A stretch of 64,000 nt of DNA, from NCBI GenBank assembly GCA_028583605.1, contig CM053327.1, positions 4,587,316-4,651,315 on the forward strand. The letters run 5' to 3'. This document shows, piece by piece, positions 1 through 11,830 of this stretch. The stretch's first letter is position 1. Every line of letters begins with the position of its first letter. A program made the position numbers and the translations under genes. This stretch comes from Dastarcus helophoroides. Lineage: Eukaryota > Arthropoda > Insecta > Coleoptera > Bothrideridae. The notes beneath the pieces are model-generated. The model did not search any database, was not told where the DNA came from, and was given only the letters and a program-made list of their open reading frames with translations.

Positions 1-310
1 AGCATTGTATAGGATGTTCTATTTAAAATATGTAACTTTCATACATCACTCATTTCTACAATATCCTATATATCAGTGGCGACTGGTGCTAATAAAATTT
101 GGGGGTTGCAAAGAGACATTTGCAAAAATGTGCCGAAACTGGAAATTTTCAATTAAGCTGGAGGAATTAAGAGATATTTTATTTTTATTTTCGCAAAAAA
201 CGGAAAGAAAAACAAGAGGAAGTCCATCTTTGGCATCTTTTGCCATCTTTGGAACTTTGGCAGCTGCAAATTTATCAATAACTTTTTACTGAAGGCGAAT
301 ATTCCTTGGA

Positions 311-735
311 TTAAGTCCTTTTCTTTGAAGACACCGTTAGTGCGGACAATCTTTCCTGGCATAATGTATTTTTTAAAAGAGTTTTTATTCTTTCCAGACT
401 GAGGAAGCACCATTCTGCTTCAGCAGAAGCCATTGCGATAGTTATCAAGATTTTTAAAAGATTTAGAGTTTCACTAAGCTCACTATTTTCTGAAAGAATG
501 TTATAGAGTACAAGTAAACCAAAAGCCGATTTAAACTTTTCTGTTTCGTAAATTAGGGTTAGTTTAGTTCTTAGTTTTTGTAAATTAAAAAATGGATGAA
601 CCTTGACGGTTTCTTCAAAATTCTTTTTAGGAAAAGTGATTCTATGTTGGGTAAACTTTTCAGAAAAAAATAATAAGGTTGCTACAATTAAAAGGCCAGT
701 GAAGCTGAATCGTTTTTTAGCTTAGCAGATAACAA
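311..735 (-). pseudogene. hAT-family transposase C-terminal remnant
   Basis: Read on the minus strand, an open frame of roughly 110 codons from about 660 down to a stop at 311-313 resembles the C-terminal end of ZMYM1-like hAT transposases. It has an FPKKNFEETV-like segment, then a dimerisation segment reading MASAEAEWCFLSLERIKTLL, where family members usually have TTAEAERCFSTLKRIKTFL. Upstream, to about 735, an RFSFTGLLIVATLLFF-like piece continues in frame until a stop. Further stops follow after 311. The catalytic core is not present, so this is a decayed fragment. Family assignment is from remembered consensus motifs; the pseudogene status is seen directly. Confidence 0.6.
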
Positions 736-1350
736 TGTCGCATAGGTACTTCTTTAGCTTCGCGAACTACTTCTGTTAAATTTTCGCTTTTTACAAAACA
801 CCGTCTGCACAATATTTAAGTCTGGAATAGGTCATCCACGCCGCTTAATATCCAGTTTTTTCGACAGATCGGTTGCAGAATGGCTGTGCAATTAAACTTT
901 GCACTGAATTCATTTTTATTTGTGTTTCAAGACTCGGAACATTGCCCGATGATAGATTATAATAGCGAATCGATATTTGGTTTGCACCCACAAGTGCAAC
1001 CTAATGCTTGCTTATGGGCAAGTGTTTTAAGCGAACAAATTATGAGTTAAGGCGCAGGTGCATATGTGTAAAGCAAAGTTTGCAGTCTAGCCTGCAAACT
1101 TTGCAAACCGTGGACCCAATATGTCATCAAACGCTTACGAATCGGCGGAATCCGCAATATTCAGCAGTATGGTTGGTAGCGATAAATCTGTTATCAATAA
1201 ATAAAATAAACAACATAAAGGACAATTTACTTTCTTTTTTATCCCAACGTTTTTTTGGAGGTTGCGTAAACCTGCAAACCTTAGCACTAGCCGCCACTGC
1301 TATATATAAATATATTCTACAAATAGCATACATTATTTTGTACATATATA
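736..1350. other. no recognisable gene
   Basis: AT-rich sequence between the hAT remnant and element D1. Reading frames here show no family motif. A short GCAAACTTTGCAAACC-like word recurs near 1080-1110. Nothing else supported. Confidence 0.4.
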
Positions 1351-3805
1351 CAGCGTGTCCCACCGGGAATGGCCGCAATCGATATCTGGCAAACTACCCA
1401 TTTAAAAAATATGACAATTTGTTGAATTATCAAGGTCGATGCGGCCAACCCAACTAAAATATTAACAAAGCTGTAGTACTTCCGGTTATACCGGAAGTTG
1501 ACAACAACTTAGTTATTTTAAATGAGACACCCTATATATTTTTGCATTTTTAAATTTTGTTTATTATTTTAAGGCTACTCTGAAAAAAAACATTGTCCTT
1601 AAAATTTATAGTTTTTGAGATAATTGGATTTTTTTAAAAAAATTGACGGATGCAAGATCCCACGAAATTCTTTGTATGTTTCTTCAAAAATTAGTTGGTT
1701 ATTTCATATTTAATGTGTAAGTACAGTACATATCAATCTACTTTAGGCACCTTCCAAAATTTCAAAAACATTATACCGAGTTTAAATTTACGAGTGTACA
1801 TTTTAATAAATTCAAACAGCAATAACTTTGTTATTTTAAATAGAACACCCTATATTTTTCTAGCCTATCTTGTAAAGATTTAAATTACCTTTCACCTGAT
1901 ATAAACATTGTGGGGATTACTGTTAAACCTTTTAGAAATAATCGCAATTTTAATCTTTATTTTTCTATTTCACAATAAGTGAACTATTATCAAATCGCAC
2001 ATCAGTGACATGGTGAGTGAAAACAATCGCTTGCGACAATTACGTTATCAAACATCTAATTATCAAATTATTTATAATTTACAGTATATGGTAAAGCTGA
2101 AATTAGAAAATTCTCTTAAGAAAATCTGAACATCGTAATTCAGGTTATTTTAATTTGTTTATTATTAACAGACAGTGTAACAAAGTAATATGCGGAACAT
2201 GCGATACTTTTCCTGCTCAATATCCAAATAAAATAAAGCTCTCGTAAAATTACAGTAAAGTGAATGATAGAAACTTGATACAAACTTCAGAAACGGATTT
2301 AACAAACTAATATGATAAATGTTCAAAATTACGGCCTTCAACTTCCAAGCATTTTTCTTATCTATGAATAAATCCTTTATGGGTTGCTCGTTTAATTAAA
2401 ATTGGGAATAAATTTTGAAACGCATTTCTGACTCTCTGCAGTCTTCCTTTGTAGTTAATGGAACCTCGTAGACTTTGTTCTTTATGGTTCCCCAAACAAA
2501 GTAATCTAAAACAGATAAATCTGGCTAACGAGGAGGCCACCGAAAAGGTCCATTATTTGCAATCTGATCATAGAAAGTATTTTGAAGGAAATAATTAACT
2601 ACATATCCATTGTGTGGAGGTGCACCATCATGCTAATAAAAGAGATTCCTGTGTTCTTCTAAATTTAAATTTTCCAAATAATTGTTGTCAAGATTTTGTA
2701 ATATATGCAAATATCCTTCACCCATAATAAAACATTATAACTATTGAAGTTTTAATCATTTTAAAATATTATTTCAGTTACTATATAAATTATTTTCGTA
2801 AAATTCCAATGCCACCACCTCATTGTCCCTTATGGCACAATAAACATTAAATTGCCAACTATCTTGAAAATTTCTTTCACGAATTCCATGGGGATTGGTG
2901 TCACTCCAGTAATGTGAGTTATGTCCATTAAGTAAACCATTTTTTGTAAATTTTGACTTATCGCTCCATATAACATTGTTCAAAAAGGAATTGTCATCCT
3001 GGCATCTCATCAACATAAACTCGCAAAACTGCACCCTCCTTACGAAATCGGTTTCATTTAATTTTTGCACCATATGGATAGAATATGGCTGAAACTTGTG
3101 CTTGAGAAAGATTCTTTCAATTGAACTTTTGGGTAAACCAGATTCCAATGCCGCTTGCCTAATCGACATAGTTGTAAAAGCTTTAAAATAACCCAAAATA
3201 GCTATTTCCACATTTTCATTGTCAACAACTGTTTTCTTCTATCTGAATTATCATTGATACTGCCAAAAATTCTTAAATAAAATATTCTACCATTCGCCTT
3301 ATTGTATTTCGTGAGGGCTTTACTTTATTTGGATATCGAGCAGGAAAGTATCACATGTTCGTGATATTACTTTGTTACATTGTCCGTAAATATTAAACAA
3401 ATTAAAATAATCCTCATTGCTAAAATTTAAACGGTGAGCAGGGAAGATTAATTTCTGGTTCAGCTTAAGTATCAATAATTTGACAATTAATTGATTGGTT
3501 GTTTGATAATTTAATTGTCGAAAGGGATTGTTTTCTACTCAAGCGAATGGTATGCCACTTGAGAGTTGCGAAATAGAAAAATAAAAGCAAAAATTGCAAT
3601 TATTTTTAACAGGTTTAACAATAACCCCTACAATGTCTATATCAGGAGAAAGATAATTTAAATCTTTGCAAAATAGGCTAGAAAAATATAGGGTATTCTA
3701 TTTAAGATAACAAAGCTATTGCTGTTTGAATTCACTAAAATGTACACTCGTAAATTTAACACTCAGTATAACGTTTTTAAAATTTTGGAAGGTTATATGT
3801 TGTGT
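1351..3805 (-). mobile_element. Long-TIR Tc1/mariner-type transposon D1
   Basis: The left tip begins after TA at 1351 with CAGCGTGTCCCACCGGGA. The left arm (1351 to about 2300) recurs as an inverted copy at about 3280-3805, so the terminal inverted repeats approach 1 kb; the outer part of the right arm is missing. The transposase pseudogene lies between the arms. The same ends are found at 39807, about 45790 and 55221/56897. The long arms are seen directly; the superfamily comes from the transposase motifs and the TA flank. Confidence 0.75.
2300..3225 (-). pseudogene. IS630/Tc1/mariner-type transposase (DUF4817 class), broken
   Basis: The longest open stretch (2774-3211, minus) reads ENVEIAILGYF, an HTH-like segment (SIRQAALESGLPKSSIERI), then the first catalytic Asp in VIWSDKSKF followed by HYWSDTNPH. 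Downstream in the same orientation come HDGAPPHNG (second Asp), PDLSVLDYFVWG (third acidic position) and a C-terminal GRNFEHL. In-frame stops sit just before HDGAPPH and in place of the residue before PDLS, and a frameshift lies near 2390, so it cannot make full-length enzyme. About 66 bp between the N- and C-terminal parts has GT...AG ends and could be a short intron or an indel. A YFPARYPNKVKPSRNTIRRM segment, typical of the N-terminal DUF4817 region, is encoded further upstream inside the right inverted repeat (about 3285-3360). Confidence 0.75.
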
Positions 3806-4564
3806 TCATAATAAAACTAATTAATTTTAATGCTTTGGTAAATAATATGGCCACGTTCATCATTTATAATGGTCTGAAAAAAGCACCAAGGACGAAAATT
3901 GTAATTTCTAGAAAACTACTTTTATATTGTTTTATTTATTAAATATTAACGAATAATAATTATGGCCTGAACGGCGCCTTATAATTTTTTGCATTTTCTT
4001 TAATGAGTTTTTTAAAATTTAGGTAATAATGTTATAAGCAAAGTAATATTTGATATGAAATGCTTTGAAAGCTGTGTTACTATTATTTTTTTAAGCCTAC
4101 TTCGAATATTTAATATCTTAGTAATTTAAAAGAAAGGCACTTCAAATCTCAAAGGCAAATATCTTGGAAAGGGTTGCTTGTATCAACCTTTAGAAAGTAT
4201 GTCTTTTTTACGTTAAAAATATGAGGAAATAAAATTAAACAAATAAAATAAATGTACGTGGGTACCCAAAAAGTTATGATGATTTGGAGTCATGCAGGAT
4301 AGCGCAGGTAACGCCCCCCTCTGCTATTGGTTATATGCCAGCAAATTAGAGTTCGTTGACTTAGGAAATCTCCTTGTGCCAAATTTCGTGCCTATATTAC
4401 AATTTATTCCATAGTTATATGAAAAAATCCAATTTTTTTTTAATTTTGACATCCTGTATCTCTGTTAATATCGACTTTTGGTGTAAGGTAAATACAGCTA
4501 AATCACATCCACTCTTGCTATGTGTACCATTATTTATGGTCCAACCTCTTTATGTGGGACTCGG
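3806..4564. other. no recognisable gene
   Basis: AT-rich spacer between D1 and element H1. No coding or structural signal recognised. Confidence 0.4.
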
Positions 4565-5130
4565 TTTTTAACATTGGAAATGTTTATGTTGAGATAGGGG
4601 CCAAGTTTCACCTTTTCGTTCAAAATCAAAAGTGCATGGTGTCGCTCGTGTTTCATTCGGCACTCGATAGCTCGGCGTTAAGAGGGACTGACGCCGGCGT
4701 GGAACCTAGAAGCGAGGAAGCGAGAGTTCTGTGTACAGTTAACCGCAGGGCACAGTATTCGTTTAATCCAGCCACATTGTATAGGGCGATCAGCTGTAGA
4801 TACTAAAAGTTTGGGAAATATCAAAAATGTGGCAGATATTGAGAACGTAATAAACGTTTACGAGAGATTAAGGATAGGGATTCTAGTGAGTTGAGTATGA
4901 AAACAAATATTCGACAAAATAGGTGCTAACACGAGCGTGTAATGATACTCTTGAAATTTCTGATGTTTACTTATTAGATCTTCTCTTTGATAATGGTAAA
5001 TGCATTATGCTGAGAAGACGCCTATTTAAACTGTATAGTTCTTTTAAAAAGTTGGATTCAGTTCAGTCAGAATATGGGCGTTTATCAGAGCCAACATACT
5101 TAAACAAGACAATTTGGGAAGATTAAACTA
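4565..5130 (+). mobile_element. Element H, copy H1 (unclassified DNA transposon, 5' part)
   Basis: Begins with TTAACATTGGAAATGTTTAT and continues with a GC-richer end region. The same sequence, inverted, ends copies near 23045 and 30108. The interior carries a degenerate open frame (4923-5123, plus) reading ALEISDV-like, MLRRRLFKLY and YLNKTIWED; the segment up to the MLRRR stretch is also found in copy H2. This could be the N-terminal region of a PIF/Harbinger-type protein, but I see no catalytic triad. An upstream piece matches the Arg/Lys-rich frame of copy H3. Repeat membership is direct; class is a guess. Confidence 0.5.
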
Positions 5131-7414
5131 ACAACGACCCCGATAGTTTTAAATATTAGTTTAATAACATACCTCATAATCGGTTAATAAAATATGGTTA
5201 TATTCTGCAAAATTTATTAAATCCAAAGCGCCAATATTCGAGCAGATCTTGTTGACGCGACCACGACAATAAGTAATTTAAACTTGAAACAATTGCAACT
5301 TGCAATTATTTTCACTATTCATCGTTATTTGTTATGTCGGTTTCAACAAATGCGCTCGAAAATATAAGACACTTATTTAAAGTAATTTTTGCAAATAGCT
5401 CCGTAATTTATTAACATCTTTTGCATTTTTTTATTTTGCCTTAAGAATAAAAAAAAGATATATTAAGCGAGGTATCGCAAGAAGTACTTTTCTATTTGAA
5501 TTTTTAAAGTTGGAGTTGCTAGTCGTTAAGGGTGAAGAAGTGAGTGGTTGAAAATAACAGGTCCAAATGACAATTTAAATATAAAAAATAGACATGTCTG
5601 ACGATTTTTCTGAAATATGTTTTTTCGCGGTTTTATAGAATTTATCTCTTACTTTTGGGAAGCACTGTATACTTTTTATTTTCTGAGATATCCGCTGTGC
5701 GAATGTTAATTGAAAAACCCTGTTTATCATTTAAAATGCTGTTTTAATTAATTTCAGTTTTATTAATACAGTGTAACCTGAATATAACGACTCTCGATTT
5801 CCTCGATTTAACAATTTTTTCGAAATCCTGTAGAACTCTCCGTAAGAGATAATGCAAAATATACGTTTATGTCACGAATATATTTGTCAAAAATCTCTTT
5901 ATAACGAATTTTCAATCAGTGCAGAATATAAATAGAAAGCGTTATTTACCTCATTTAATAAATTTTTCAACTTATAACCTTTACATAACGTATCCTATCA
6001 ATTATTTACACTCAATTCCACAATAATTCATGTCTCGACAGGTTCGGATACCTTAAAGTTTCGGCAAGATAATCATTGTTGTTTGATACCAAGCATTGTA
6101 AACACTGCTGATTGTCCTTGTTCTTAGTTTTAAAGTTACGAAGGATGAGAAACAAAAAAATTGTTGCTTAATTGTCGCAGAGAACCGAAAAATGCTTGTT
6201 AAAACGAATCGTAGTCCAAACTAACCTCTAAATGAGAAACCTAATTGGAGCAAATTACTTGAAATAACTAATATTTTATAATTCCCTTCAGGTTTGACTG
6301 TATTAGTGTGGTAATGTAAGATCTCCATTCGTAATCTTTATTACCATAATTATACCATTTTCTTGTAATTCGTTTATTGCTTAGCTATTTAGCTATTTAT
6401 TACATTATCAAGTTTGCATTGAAATTACTTAAAAGAGGTGGTACGTTACGATTTCTTTGTAAATTCTACAGCTGCTGAGTTAATTTCGAGCATCTTACTT
6501 TTAGATTTTGGTCCTATGACAAGTGGATCATAAATAGATCTTGTTTGTAAGTCATCACAATACAATAAACTAGTAAGTGGTAGCTAACTGGCTTTAATAG
6601 AGTGTACTCAATAGAGCGTGAACTTCAAATAATTTAATAATAATAAAAATCTACATAGACTAATTACAATTACGCCAGTCAAATTAGATCCAAAAATGGC
6701 GTTTGGAGAAATAGTTCGAAAAAAAACTGGAAATCGTTTTAATACCTATATTTAATGCCAAATATGAGTAATCTAAGTTCGCACGATTTAAGGAAATGTA
6801 CTTAAGTGTCTAGCCCAAAGATCCCCAAAATTTTTGCACTTTCTTTTCCATTTTTCAGTGATAATTCTTAAATGGCGTTTCTTGCGAAAAAAATAGTTAT
6901 TACAAGAATTCCAGAGCGTTAAATTATGATTGGAATGAGTATCTGAAACGTGAAATTTGGTGCAGTGGTATAGCTGTAATTGATAGCCAAAAAGGGGCAG
7001 TTCTTTGCCCCTTGGCCCCTGACTATTCAGGCGTGCGTAACTTTGAAACTGCTAAAGCTTAAAGAATATAAGCTGTTGAGCATTAAATTTTGCATCTAGG
7101 GGGTACCAAAATATTTAAATTGGAATAATTTTACTTAAACATATTAGCGAGCATAAATCCCAAACGAACCTAATTAGATATTTTCTAGTTCGCATTCCGT
7201 ACATGTTTGACACATGTATAAATTACCTTCATTGTAAATCAAATTTAAATACAATTTAATTGTACTATCAAATAAAAAACTACTCTTCAACTTAATAACA
7301 AATTTTTATTCCTTGCAAACGTCAAAGAACAGAAGACATTGGTGAATTAGCAGAATACAGTTTAATGAGTGTATTCATTTTTTGATAAGTGCAACACCAT
7401 AAATTCCTGCAAAT
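5131..7414. other. no recognisable gene
   Basis: About 2.3 kb of AT-rich sequence. The first few hundred bases may continue the decayed interior of H1 (a DPDSFK-like stretch follows the frame at 5120-5150). No other gene, structured RNA or clear repeat boundary recognised. Confidence 0.35.
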
Positions 7415-8252
7415 ATTAGAACAAGTTGGGATCGACGACCGAGAATTAAGAATCGCCTCATATCTATATTGGAACTAAACCGCTTTTATAAATGTGGATG
7501 AAGACAAATCTAAGGCAATAAACATATTGCGGGGAGTAAGACAGGGATGTGCTATATCGCCTTTATTACGTAATATATATTCTGAGTATATATTTAAAGA
7601 AGCCCTCGAAACCATTATGCAGGAATACTGGTAAATGAAGGACGCCTAAATAATTTAAGATAATCTAGAAGACTTACGAGAAATCATAACAAGGGTAAAG
7701 GGAGGTTAGTCAAAAGTATGGGCTCGACATTAATCTAAACAAAACCAAATATATGGTGATCAGCAAAAATAATACACCTCCTGAAGATCTGATGGTTTCC
7801 AATAGTCAACGCATTAATCGAGTCAGCAAATATACATATTTATGATTACTGAATTACCAATGGGATCAGTCTCAAGAAATAAAATGTCGTATTGAAAAGG
7901 CAAGGGCTGTATTCATTAAAATGGCAGCACTTTTGAAAGGTCTTAATTTACCCTGTACCCTAACTGAAGCTACATCAAAAATTTTAGAGGCGTTCGAAAT
8001 ATGCCTAACTAACTATCATAAAAACGCACAAGTTAGAATAGCTAGGCCACACAATGAGGAAAGAAAAGAGATATAGTTTATTACAGCAAATACTACAGGG
8101 AAAATACCAGGCAAACGAGTTCCAGTCTGTAGAAGAATTTCTTGGTTAAAAAACTTGAGAACATGGTTTTGGTTAACAACTAGCCAGCTCTTTAGAACAG
8201 CCGTCAACAAGATTACAATAGCCAGAATGATCGCCAACATTCTGAACGGATT
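7415..8252 (+). pseudogene. LINE reverse transcriptase 3' part, degenerate
   Basis: Plus-strand frames, interrupted by several stops and frameshifts, read in order: GIDDRELRIASYLYWN, GVRQGCAISPLL, YSEYIFKEALE, DNLEDLREIITRVK, a NLNKTKYMVISK segment, RVSKYTYL, EIKCRIEKARAVF and MAALLKGLNL. They continue into GKIPGKRVPVCRRISWLKNL and NKITIARMIANILNG. That is the palm-to-thumb and C-terminal order of a LINE reverse transcriptase. The catalytic FADD-type box falls in a deleted stretch. No target duplication identified. Decayed retrotransposon, no function expected. Confidence 0.65.
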
Positions 8253-8259
8253 GGCACCA

Positions 8260-9073
8260 AAATTTCTTCCCCAAAATTATCAATTCAAGGAGTTGAAAAT
8301 TTCATTAATGTAATCCTTAAGAGATAATTTGTTACCAAAATGAACTCCTAAGTCCTTTATTCCTGTTTTCCTCTCAATACTGTAATCGGTAATTGTATAC
8401 TCAAAACCAATACTGGATTTCTTCTTTCAAAAGTAACAAATTTGCATTTATTTGTGTTAAGCTTCATCTCATTTTTGGTGCACCAGACCGAAATGTGGAT
8501 AATGTCTTGCTAAAGTGCCATACAATTATTTGCATTTCTAATGATTCCATACAATTTGAGGTCGTTAGCAAAAAGCTGATATTTAGAGTTCTTGATTACT
8601 CCGGTAATGTTATTTATATAGATAACAAAGAGTAATGGTCCTAGATTAGAATCCTGTGGTACTTCAGAGTATTGTAATAAGAATTCCAATTTGAAACCGT
8701 TGTAAATGACACGTAGTTTTCTATTTTCAAGATAAGAGGCTATAAATTTAAGCAGACTATTGGAGAAACCAATGCGATCCAATTTTTGTAGTAGTAGCTT
8801 GTGTATTATGTTATCAAAAGTCTTTGTTATGTTAGTATATACGACGTAAATTTGATATCCTTGATCAAGAGCATCACATAGATATTAAGTTGTGGCTACT
8901 AGATTAGTTACAGTTGATCTTTTCGGGATAAACGCATGCTGATATAGTGAAAATTTATTTATCATTTTAGACTGTAATTGATCATGCAAGATACATTTAA
9001 ATATTTTCGCAATATTTTTTAAGATAGATATTGGTCTGTAGCTTGTGATATTACTTTTATCTCAGGTTTTATA
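8260..9073 (-). pseudogene. Jockey/CR1-like LINE reverse transcriptase, 3' segment
   Basis: Minus-strand frames read KSNITSYRPISILKNIAKIF, QHAFIPKRSTVTNL, TKTFDNIIHKLLLQKL, SYLENRKLRVIYNG, VPQDSNLGPLLFVIYINNI (normally VPQGS.LGP) and LFANDLKLY, where active enzymes have FADD; the first catalytic Asp is Asn here. It continues to NEMKLNTNKCKFVTF and KDLGVHFG. This is the second half of a LINE whose first half lies at 10816-11160; the two halves are separated by transposon E. Stops and the FAND change show it is dead. Confidence 0.75.
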
Positions 9074-10815
9074 CAGGATGAGCCAAGCTGAACGCTATGG
9101 GCTTTAGGGGCTATAAGATACATATTTAAAAAATAAATGTTATGATTAAATATGGGGTAAATATCCTAAAAATATTTTTAAATATACAGGGTGTTCATAA
9201 AATTGTTACATATCAAAGTTGGGATTTTTTAAATGGGACACCATGTTTTTCGTTTCATTTTTAAATTAATCCCTACTTTTAAAGTTAATCTTTATACCTA
9301 AACCTTACTATTTTTGGGATAATCCACTTTTTCTTTAAATATGAAGTTTTTAAAAAAAAAATTTTCTTTGGCATACCATTTACCAAAAAATGTAGTTTGA
9401 ACAAGTTCTAAATGTTATACAGGTTGCTTCAAATTTACCGGAACATTTACTTAAACTTCAGACGTCGTAATCTCCTCAATTTAAATAGAATACGTGACAT
9501 CTTTTTATTTTGAATATTGAGAAATTCAATTATCTTTAAGTTCGTATGTAGGTTTTTTATGCCTAAATTCAATAGTTCAAGTGATATAGCTATTTTCACG
9601 AATTGTACTACCTAGTTTTCATCGTTATCCAAAAGAAAACAATTTTGATCAAGGATGGCAGGCAAGCTTCAGTAGATTATGATAACTATTATATAAGTTA
9701 ATTTTATTTGTTTTATTTCAACCTAGCTCAATTTATAAATAGTTTTACAAAAAAAAGGCAATTACATACTTAGTTTAGTTTAGTTTAAAATTGCAAATCA
9801 AATATCCGACACGAATAAAAAAACAAAGTTCTACTCTACCTAACAAATATTTAGTGTGGAAACCATTTTGTTCTAAACAAAGCCTTATTCTTTTTTCAAA
9901 ATCGTTCTTAACATGTGTTAAAATAATTTCGTCAATTGTTTAAATAGCATTTTGTATTCGATTTTTCATGTCTTTGGGGTGGTAGGGAAAACATTGTAGA
10001 AGATGTTTTTTACACACCCCTATAGGAAAAAGTCCATTAGGGTTAGGTCCGACGTTTTGGGTGGTCAGTTATGAGGATCGTCTCTTCCAATCCATTTATT
10101 TTGAAATTTCGTGTTTAAATATTCTCTTACAAAACTGTGAAAATCAGCAGAAGCCTTGTCTAATTAGCTCCACATTTTTTGCCAACTATGTTGAATTGTT
10201 ATGTTGGATATCGGATTAAAAGCTGCACAATTCGCCAAAAACGGGTTTTATCTTTCACACCATTAAATTTAGGTATAATAAATGCATCTAATTAAATTTT
10301 CTAGTATTTAAAATAAATACTAGGCATTCTATTTAAATTAACAAAGAAATTGGAGTCTGAATTTTGAGTAAATGTTTCAGTTAATTTAAAACATTCTGCT
10401 GTAAAGTTAGGTATTCATCACAACTGCATTTTTAAGCAAGAAGTATGCCAAATAAAAATTTAAAGACGGCAATATCAAAATTTTTTACTTTTAGGAGTAA
10501 AATTTTCTTATGAAAAACTTGTGTTTTTTAAAAAAAAGCTGATTATCTTAAAAAGGATAAGGTTTTGGTATAGAGAAATTTGAATAACATTGACGTTATT
10601 TTTTGCACTGAATTTAAAAATGAAAAGAAAAACATGGGATCTTATTTAAAAAATCACACATTTTATATGTAGCAATTTTCTGGAACACCCTGTATATTTG
10701 AAAATATATTTAGCATATAGATCCTAGGGTCCTATATTTAACTATTATGTTTATTTTTTAAAATATGGGACCCCATAGTTCCTAGAGGCCATAGCGTTCA
10801 GCGTGGCTCATCCTG
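9074..10815 (-). mobile_element. Long-TIR Tc1/mariner-type transposon E
   Basis: Ends are CAGGATGAGCCAAGCTGAAC on the left and, inverted, CAGGATGAGCCACGCTGAAC on the right, each flanked by TA. The inverted repeats extend several hundred bases inward (the TACAGGGTGTTC motif at 9188 pairs with AACACCCTGTAT near 10683). Removing the element and one TA restores the LINE frame ...CPIYKT...SNITSYRP across the junction, which fixes boundaries and target duplication. Confidence 0.85.
9760..10250 (-). pseudogene. Tc1/mariner-type transposase C-terminal remnant in E
   Basis: The minus strand reads NITIQHSWQKMWS, a stop, LDKASADFHSFVREYLNTKF, NKWIGRDDPHN, a stop, then SDLTLMDFF and KDMKNRIQNAI, ending VKNDFEKRIRLCLEQNG. 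These line up with the second and third catalytic regions and C-terminus of the transposase class seen in D1, in the same orientation between inverted arms. Two or more stops and loss of the QDGAP core make it nonfunctional. The N-terminal half is absent. Confidence 0.6.
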
Positions 10816-11160
10816 TATATAGGACAAATTCTTGTACATTTCCAAACAGGTAAAAATCTCTTTGTGGATAAACTTTGGTTAAATAGAATACAAAGGGGCT
10901 TAAGTAGAGCTGGGGAACAGTCTTTTACAAAAAAAAGCAATTCCGGCATTAAAGTTTGCTTTCAGCTTTTTGATAGCTTTACGTCACTTTCATCGATGTT
11001 ACAAATATTTTTAATTTTATTAAAATATTCAGGCGATTCATTTGTAATATTTTTTAAACTATTGTTTCGAGTATATGCACTGGCAAAATTTTCTATAAAA
11101 GAGTTGACAATGTATTGTGGATTATCGATTTGGACATTACGGTAATGCATATGAGATAGA
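10816..11160 (-). pseudogene. Jockey/CR1-like LINE, 5' half of the copy split by E
   Basis: The minus strand reads IVNSFIENFASAYTRNN, PEYFNKIKNICNIDESD, then after a frameshift FFVKDCSPALLKPLC, and WKCTRICPIY ending at the E junction. This is the region just upstream of the finger motifs of the reverse transcriptase and joins directly to the segment at 8260-9073 once E is removed. Confidence 0.75.
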
Positions 11161-11218
11161 ATTGAAGTCTTTGGTCCTAAATCCTTAATATATAATTATA
11201 ATATACTATACATTTGGT

Positions 11219-11322
11219 AGAACGGACTGGCCCTTAGTCATCTTCAAAAATTGAAATACAAATCTTGTCCCCTGAAACCAATCTTTCTTGGTTTCAGGGG
11301 ACAAAATTTGTATTTTAATATA
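11219..11322. repeat. Hairpin-forming repeat, short copy
   Basis: A GAACGGACTGGCCCTTAG start, also present near 62548, is followed by an inverted repeat: 11251-11281 pairs with about 11288-11318 around a loop of about 6 nt (arms contain CTTGTCCCCTGAAACCAA and its complement). It abuts the target-duplication side of the gypsy array. Confidence 0.7.
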
Positions 11323-11327
11323 CTATA

Positions 11328-11830
11328 TGTCGGAACTGAAGGGTTGAGGGTTTGCCGGTCATCCATTATTTTGGTAATTTAAAATAATAACAAACACCTT
11401 GACACGATTAATTAGTTTTATTGCAACAAACACTACAACGACGGATACAGCGATCCACGAGAACCGTAAATTAATTATCTTTTAAAACTAGACTTTAAAC
11501 AATAAAATAAAAGAACAAAGAACTAGCGATCCGGAGCCGGTTCCGATTGCCTTCAGATCTCTCAATTCACTACCTCTACTTTCCACAACCAAATCCCTTT
11601 TTTCCCCGGCCCCGTTCCACTCAACGTGATATTTCCTTTATAAAAATATCAGTGCGTTCTTTGTTCCTTATCCTAGACTAAACATTGAAACAAACTTACA
11701 AGACCGGTCCCCTAATTTATTGACTACGTGCGGGCCGGCTTTTCGACCTGCTGGAGTCATATAAGATAAACAAAACTTATTACTAGGAAACTATCACATA
11801 ACCACTTAAGATAACATGGCTTCGTCGACA
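11328..11830 (-). repeat. Outer LTR 1 (3' LTR of copy 1)
   Basis: 503 bp; plus-strand edges TGTCGGAACTGAAG and GCTTCGTCGACA. Almost identical in sequence and equal in length to LTR3 (21695-22197), and less like the central LTR. Confidence 0.9.

Noticed and set aside
153..413. 86-codon minus-strand frame
   Set aside because: Out-of-frame shadow of the hAT remnant, which is recognisable in another minus-strand frame.
8016..8240. 74-codon hydrophobic minus-strand frame
   Set aside because: The plus strand here encodes recognisable LINE residues (PGKRVPVCRRISWLKNL), so this is the antisense shadow.
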